Below the pieces are notes generated by a model. The model had not been told where the DNA came from and made no database searches. It saw only the letters and a program-made list of their open reading frames with translations. From Chthonomonas sp. UBA2391 (GTDB lineage: Bacteria; Armatimonadota; Fimbriimonadia; Fimbriimonadales; Fimbriimonadaceae), in contig DDSL01000076.1 in NCBI GenBank assembly GCA_002343825.1, forward strand, positions 14,697 through 24,269: a stretch of 9,573 bases of DNA, read 5' to 3'. Shown piece after piece: positions 6,177 to 9,573 of this stretch (the stretch's first letter is position 1; the number at the start of each line of letters is the position of its first letter). A program made the translations under genes and the position numbers.

Positions 6177-7223
6177 ATGGCACGACTCTCCATTGATCTC
6201 GACTATCTGCGACAAGTGTTGAGGGATCTGATCGAAACACCGAGCCCGACGGGGGATACGGAGTGGGCAATCAGCTTTGTCGAGCAAGAGCTCGAGTCAA
6301 TGGGTCTCACCTCTGTCCGGACGACCAAGGGAGCACTTGTCGCTAAGTTCGATGGGCTGGAGCAAACTAAGCCCCGAGCGCTGAGTGCCCACGTGGATAC
6401 CTTGGGCGCCGTCGTGGCCGAGATTAAGGGCAACGGTCGCCTGCGCCTGACGGCTCTCAATGGCCTGGAATGGAACAGCGTGGAGAGCGAAAACGTCTGG
6501 ATCCAGACTCGACACGGTCGGCAGATCCGGGGCTCGCTCGTCCTGCACAATGGGGCCGTTCACGTCAACCGAGAATCGGCGACGACTCCTCGAAAGCCAG
6601 AAACCCTCGAGGTCCGCATCGACGACCGGACCAATAGCGCTGATGAAACACGCCTGCTCGGGATCGAGGTCGGAAACTTCGTCTATTTCGACCCTCGGCT
6701 TGAGGTCGCTGATTCCGGGTTCATCAAGTCGCGGTTCTTGGATGATAAGGCCTGCGTCGCGTGCATCTTGGCCGCGCTCAAGGCCCTCACCGATGCCGGT
6801 GTCCACCCGGCCCAGCGGACTCACGTGCTGTTCAGCAACTTCGAAGAGGTCGGCCATGGCGGAATGGACGGTCTGCCCGACGATCTGCAAGAGTACGTCG
6901 TGGTCGATATGGCCTGCATCGGAACCGGACAAAACGGGGACGAGATGCACTGCTCGATCTGCATCAAGGACAGCAGCGGTCCCTACTCTCGACGCCTCAC
7001 CGAGTTTCTTCGCAACCTCGCCGAGCGAGAGGGCATCGATCTGAAGCCGGACACCTATCCTTACTATGGAAGCGATGGTAGCGCCTACTGGCGAAGTGGT
7101 GGCCAAGCCGAGGTCGCCCTCATCGGCCCCGGCGTGGACAACAGCCACTGCTATGAGCGAACCCACATCGAGGGGCTCAACGCAACGGCCTCACTCATCG
7201 CCGAATATCTGATTGAGAATTAG
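6177..7223 (+). CDS. M42-family metallopeptidase (glutamyl aminopeptidase/cellulase-M-like)
   Basis: A 348-residue protein, the normal length for M42 dinuclear-metal aminopeptidases. Metal-site motifs are in order: AHVDTLG (71-77, His72), FLDDKA (187-192, bridging Asp), NFEEVGHGG (221-229, catalytic and ligand Glu pair), VVVDMACIG (241-249) and NSHCYERTH (322-330, last His ligand). YYGSDGSAYWRSGG (296-309) is also family-typical. The DSSGPY and YYGSDGSA regions resemble M42 peptidases annotated with the N-acetylglutaminylglutamine amide osmolyte system, but no other gene of that system is present, so the substrate is unknown. There is no signal peptide, so it is cytosolic. No Shine-Dalgarno is seen; TACGCT (6162-6167) ends 9 bases before the ATG and could be a near-leaderless -10, or the gene may be co-transcribed with queF. 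Confidence 0.88.
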   Translation: MARLSIDLDYLRQVLRDLIETPSPTGDTEWAISFVEQELESMGLTSVRTTKGALVAKFDGLEQTKPRALSAHVDTLGAVVAEIKGNGRLRLTALNGLEWNSVESENVWIQTRHGRQIRGSLVLHNGAVHVNRESATTPRKPETLEVRIDDRTNSADETRLLGIEVGNFVYFDPRLEVADSGFIKSRFLDDKACVACILAALKALTDAGVHPAQRTHVLFSNFEEVGHGGMDGLPDDLQEYVVVDMACIGTGQNGDEMHCSICIKDSSGPYSRRLTEFLRNLAEREGIDLKPDTYPYYGSDGSAYWRSGGQAEVALIGPGVDNSHCYERTHIEGLNATASLIAEYLIEN

Positions 7224-7240
7224 GAGTTCGGGGGTAGGAT
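7213..7240 (+). promoter_or_regulatory. Promoter of tRNA-Gly
   Basis: TTGAGA (7213-7218) and TAGGAT (7235-7240) with a 16-base spacer form a reasonable housekeeping-type promoter, whose -10 ends 11 bases before tRNA-Gly. The -35 lies inside the last codons of the M42 peptidase gene. Confidence 0.5.
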
Positions 7241-7251
7241 TGAAGGAGCGA

Positions 7252-7326
7252 GCGGGTGTAGCTCAGTGGTAGAGCAGGACCTTCCCAAGGTCAAGGTCGC
7301 GAGTTCGACTCTCGTCGCCCGCTCCA
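7252..7326 (+). tRNA. tRNA-Gly (anticodon CCC)
   Basis: The 75-base cloverleaf has acceptor stem 7252-7258 with 7316-7322 and D arm GCTC/GAGC (7261-7275). The anticodon loop TTCCCAA (7282-7288) carries CCC at 7284-7286. The T arm is 7299-7315 with loop TTCGACT, the discriminator is T (7323) and CCA is encoded. The top pair of the anticodon stem, 27-43, is G-A (7277/7293) rather than a canonical pair; the other four pairs are sound. It would read GGG glycine codons. Confidence 0.95.
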
Positions 7327-7351
7327 AAGTCGCTCCCAGAAACTCCCACAC

Positions 7352-7564
7352 ATGAGCGCCATGGTCCAGAAGCTCCGCGAACTTTGGGACCGATTGATCA
7401 CGGCGCTTGCTTTGGCCGTTGCCCTTCTCAGCCTCAGCGGTGCTTGGCAGATGCACCGCCTCAATGGACCGCGGGTCCTGGTTGGGCTCTTCGTCGCTTT
7501 TGGGTTCTGCGTTTTGGTCGGCCTCTGGGTGCGGAGCCGTAAAACAAAGCGCCCTCTCCGCTGA
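7352..7564 (+). CDS. Small hypothetical membrane protein, two TM segments
   Basis: A 70-residue protein I do not recognise. Two hydrophobic segments are clear, at about 16-33 (ITALALAVALLSLSGAW) and 42-60 (VLVGLFVAFGFCVLVGLWV), with a basic tail RSRKTKRPLR. By the positive-inside rule both ends would be cytoplasmic. A second in-frame ATG lies at 7361. No Shine-Dalgarno is visible. It starts 25 bases after tRNA-Gly and could ride on that transcript, as it has no obvious promoter of its own. Its stop lies in the loop region of the following terminator. The clean membrane-protein pattern supports a real gene, but expression is unproven. Confidence 0.6.
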   Translation: MSAMVQKLRELWDRLITALALAVALLSLSGAWQMHRLNGPRVLVGLFVAFGFCVLVGLWVRSRKTKRPLR

Positions 7565-7585
7565 CGATCAGCAAGAGAGGGCGTT
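7548..7585. terminator. Strong bidirectional hairpin terminator
   Basis: CGCCCTCTC (7550-7558) pairs with GAGAGGGCG (7575-7583) and is extended by a G-T and an A-T pair. A second stem, GCTGA/TCAGC (7560-7564 and 7568-7572), stacks inside it. In the minus direction it is followed by TTTGTTTTA, a good U-tract for the gene ending at 7609. In the plus direction only a later CTTTTG follows, so termination of the small membrane protein gene is probably weaker. The plus-strand stop codon (7562-7564) is inside the hairpin. Confidence 0.8.
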
Positions 7586-7608
7586 AGCCACTTTTGTTCC
7601 GGGCGAGA

Positions 7609-8370
7609 TTAGTCGCTCAGCCGAACTCCGCGGGGCTCCGTCTTGGTGATCATGATCGACATGTTCTCGGTGAACTTGTATTCCAGGCCCAAGGCGCTGG
7701 TCAGCATGTCCAAGGCCTGCTTGAGAGTTGTATCGATCAGGTAGGCGTCGATGCGTCGGGCTTGGATGGTCGGATCGACCTCAATCCACAAGTCAGCCTG
7801 GCGAGCGATCGCCTTGATCACTTCGCGGAAGTCGGTCTTGTTGAACCGGGTGGTGATCTTCTTGTCGAGCACCGACTGGGGCAGACGCCCTTGGAACTTA
7901 GGGTTCGTGGTCGTCGGGGTCGTGTCCCCGGCCATCGGGTTGGTCGGAGTCGTTCGGTTGGTCAGTTGGGTCTTGGGCTTGTTCGGATCAAGTCGGGTGA
8001 TGTAGTAGATCCCGTTTTGAATCTCGAAGTCGAGCTTGGCCAACCGGCAGATGATCGCGAACGTCTCGTCGAAGTCGATGTTGTTGAGCGAGAGAAAGAG
8101 ATCGGTGCGGGGGACATTTTCGATCACGAAGTTCTTCTTGCTTTGCGAAAAGAGATCGGTGATCACGTCGCGGACGTCTCGGCCCTTAGAGGTGATCGTC
8201 ACCATCCCGGTTGCATCGGTTTGGACTTCCTTGCTACGAGTTCCGGTTGTGGTTTCTGTAGTCTTGGTCGTTCCTCCGGTCCCGGTTGGGGTGTCCGTGG
8301 TGTCTTGGGCGATCGCGCTGCACGCAATCGCCATCAGGGCGCCGATCCACCAGAGCTTTTTCATCATCAT
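7609..8370 (-). CDS. Exported protein with two secretin/TonB short N-terminal (STN)-like domains
   Basis: A 253-residue protein starting at ATG 8368-8370, chosen because AAGGAA lies just upstream; an in-frame ATG at 8386-8388 lacks such a site. A signal peptide is clear: KK, then LWWIGALMAIACSAIA, with cleavage likely after AIA (residue 21). A lipoprotein reading at Cys17 is less likely because the lipobox is poor. Residues 57-126 and 172-243 each show the beta-alpha-beta pattern of STN/secretin N domains (V-x-x-VI-x-x-L-x-x-Q.., ..L..IDFDETFAIICRLAKL, and ..FREVIKAIARQADL..LKQALDMLTSALGL). Thr/Pro-rich linkers lie at 23-45 and 139-156. No secretin beta-barrel follows, so it is not itself a channel. 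A periplasmic partner of a secretin or pilus machine is plausible. It follows a membrane-protein gene by 95 bp on the same strand and ends at a strong terminator. Confidence 0.8.
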   Translation of the reverse strand: MMMKKLWWIGALMAIACSAIAQDTTDTPTGTGGTTKTTETTTGTRSKEVQTDATGMVTITSKGRDVRDVITDLFSQSKKNFVIENVPRTDLFLSLNNIDFDETFAIICRLAKLDFEIQNGIYYITRLDPNKPKTQLTNRTTPTNPMAGDTTPTTTNPKFQGRLPQSVLDKKITTRFNKTDFREVIKAIARQADLWIEVDPTIQARRIDAYLIDTTLKQALDMLTSALGLEYKFTENMSIMITKTEPRGVRLSD

Positions 8371-8465
8371 GGGTTTCCTTGGGGTCATAAAGTGGCTTGT
8401 AGTTCAGGACGAAGACACTAGGGGACTTCGATTCACCTGGATTCCGCCAAATTGGATTCTTGTTC

Positions 8466-9573
8466 TCAGTCGTAAACCTTTACTTTCACGTGTCCATCTT
8501 CGTCGTTCACGGCCACTCGGTTGCCCGAGGGAGTGTTGGCCTTTCGCGTCGAGGGCTTGGACTTGGGTCGTGCGGCCCGCTTTTTGGGAGCCGCGGCCTT
8601 CTTGGGCGGGGCTGCGGCAGAAGCCGACTTGAGCGACTTCTTCTTGATCGTCCCGTCCGGCTTGGCGACCTCAAACTCTTGTTCGTCCATCATCGGGGTG
8701 GTGGTCCCGGCGGCGGCGGGTTCATCCGAGCCCAGAGGGGCTTCGGGCTCGATCACGAGCTTCTCGGTCTTGCCTTCGGGTTCTTCGATCTTGAAGCCAT
8801 CGTTCTTGGGGGTTTTGGTCTCTTCCTCGACGGCTTCCGCCTGCTCGTCTTCGCCCGCAAGATCCGCGTCGGCGAGGGTCTCGCCCTTGGCCAAGACACG
8901 TCCTTCGGCGATTCGAGGCGGACGCATCAGCGCTGTCATCGTGAGCAAGACCATTCCTAGGGCCAGGCTCATCAAGATCACCTTAAAATTCTTCTCGACG
9001 ACCGGAGGGACCAATGCGGCGGGCAAGGTCAGGGTGATCGTCTTGGTCTTTTCCTTCGGAGCTTCCTCGTCCTCGGCCTTGGGTTCGGCTCCGGCCGGCG
9101 CGGGGCTGGGACTCGGGCTCGGACTCGGGCTTGGGCTTCCCGATTCGGGTTCGGGCTCAGCCACAACCGCAGCCGGGGCTCCATCCTCGTTGAGCATCGC
9201 CTCGATCTCTTCGGGAGAGAGGATCTTCTCGTCAGCTTTGAGATCAGCCAAGGGATCCGCCGGAAGCTCGACCGGACCAGGGCTCTCGGGCACGTCCAGT
9301 GCCGCCGCTTCTGGTTCGGCAATAATCGGAATCTCCGCTACAGGTTCTTCGATGGCCAGAATCGGTTCTGCTTCCACCGGATTTACGGCATCGGCAAGGT
9401 TCTCTTCATAGGTGCCGACTTGGCTGAGGATCTCATCGAGCAGGTCTTGTCCAAGTTCGACTCCGGTACCGGCAGCCTCCATCGGCTCGTTGCTGATCTC
9501 GGGGACTTCCTCCTCCACCGCTGGTTCGACCTCGGCAATGGGGTCGGGGGCAGGTTCGGGGGTGGGCTCAGGA
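8466..9573 (-). CDS. Single-pass membrane protein with acidic Pro/Glu-rich region and basic tail (partial, N-terminus off the window)
   Basis: The minus frame is open from the right edge to the stop at 8466. A GTG at 9518 is only an internal codon: codons above it continue the same Pro/Glu/Ala-rich composition. I do not recognise the family. Numbering from the codon at 9518, residues 1-160 are acidic and low complexity, with ILSPEEIEAMLN at 99-110 and (Ser-Pro)6 at 128-139. One TM segment lies at about 178-198 (VILMSLALGMVLLTMTAL). A second acidic stretch follows (204-290), then a Lys/Ala/Pro-rich tail (291-330) and a short end rich in beta-formers. Flanking charges give no firm orientation. 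It lies upstream of the STN-domain protein gene (95-bp gap), probably in one transcript. An envelope-spanning linker role is possible but unproven. Confidence 0.75.
   Translation of the reverse strand, partial: PEPTPEPAPDPIAEVEPAVEEEVPEISNEPMEAAGTGVELGQDLLDEILSQVGTYEENLADAVNPVEAEPILAIEEPVAEIPIIAEPEAAALDVPESPGPVELPADPLADLKADEKILSPEEIEAMLNEDGAPAAVVAEPEPESGSPSPSPSPSPSPAPAGAEPKAEDEEAPKEKTKTITLTLPAALVPPVVEKNFKVILMSLALGMVLLTMTALMRPPRIAEGRVLAKGETLADADLAGEDEQAEAVEEETKTPKNDGFKIEEPEGKTEKLVIEPEAPLGSDEPAAAGTTTPMMDEQEFEVAKPDGTIKKKSLKSASAAAPPKKAAAPKKRAARPKSKPSTRKANTPSGNRVAVNDEDGHVKVKVYD
9102..9137 (-). repeat. Short hexanucleotide-type repeat encoding (Ser-Pro)6
   Basis: Six AGY-CCN units in a row encode Ser-Pro inside the partial membrane protein. 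Third positions vary (CCA, CCG, CCC; AGC, AGT), so the unit is conserved at protein level but is not a perfect DNA microsatellite. It probably forms a stiff, extended linker. Confidence 0.8.

Noticed and set aside
7220..7456. Minus-strand ORF of 78 codons across tRNA-Gly
   Set aside because: Its end is the antisense translation of the tRNA, a familiar spurious product; it also opposes a better membrane-protein frame.
7594..8421. Plus-strand ORF of 275 codons
   Set aside because: It is antisense to the STN-domain gene, which has a signal peptide, ribosome site and terminator.
8521..9411. Plus-strand ORF of 296 codons with Gly-Leu repeats
   Set aside because: It is the antisense image of the Pro/Glu-rich region; GLGLGL mirrors the (Ser-Pro)6 codons. 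The minus frame has a TM segment and the right operon context.
1..9573. CRISPR array, insertion sequence, prophage or defence genes
   Set aside because: No spaced direct repeats, transposase, terminal inverted repeats or phage/defence motifs were seen in either strand.

Overview
The window is 9.6 kb of moderately GC-rich (roughly 60 % by eye), densely packed bacterial chromosome. It encodes parts of type II secretion/type IV pilus-like machinery, a periplasmic protein with secretin N-terminal-type domains, fatty-acid synthesis enzymes, queuosine and folate enzymes, a peptidase and two tRNAs. The secretin-type domains suggest a diderm cell. My best guess at the lineage is Armatimonadota (Fimbriimonadia-like), from the style of the proteins and the gene mix. 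That is an impression, not something the sequence proves.

Left part (1-3077, all minus strand): transcription starts at folK (HPPK, folate synthesis), which overlaps the start of a GspF/PilC-family inner-membrane protein with a duplicated N-terminal domain. A second, shorter GspF/PilC paralogue follows 34 bp later and runs off the left edge. The second gene is missed by simple ORF calling because it has no stop inside the window. A tRNA-His(GTG) gene (3107-3183) diverges from folK. The two -10 boxes share the same TATA core, and folK may have a leaderless or nearly leaderless mRNA.

Middle part (3184-5754): a 12-bp perfect hairpin separates tRNA-His from a convergent MerR-type regulator gene (3251-3775). 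Upstream of that gene is about 300 bp of AT-richer non-coding DNA with candidate operators. Then comes a minus-strand fabD-fabG pair with ATGA stop/start overlap, without the often adjacent acpP.

Right-middle part (5805-7564, plus strand): queF diverges from fabD. It is followed by an M42-family metallopeptidase, tRNA-Gly(CCC) with its own promoter overlapping the peptidase stop, and a 70-residue two-TM membrane protein. A strong hairpin terminator at 7548-7585 serves the convergent genes.

Right part (7609-9573, minus strand): a large single-pass membrane protein (partial, open at the right edge) is followed by a secreted protein with two secretin/TonB short N-terminal-like domains but no secretin barrel. 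The membrane protein has a long acidic Pro/Glu-rich region, a (Ser-Pro)6 run, a short motif very like the FliM/FliY N-terminal peptide, and a Lys/Ala/Pro-rich tail. With the GspF/PilC pair, this suggests an envelope or pilus-type apparatus in the genome. No ATPase, pilin or secretin channel is visible here, so the link between the two ends is inference.
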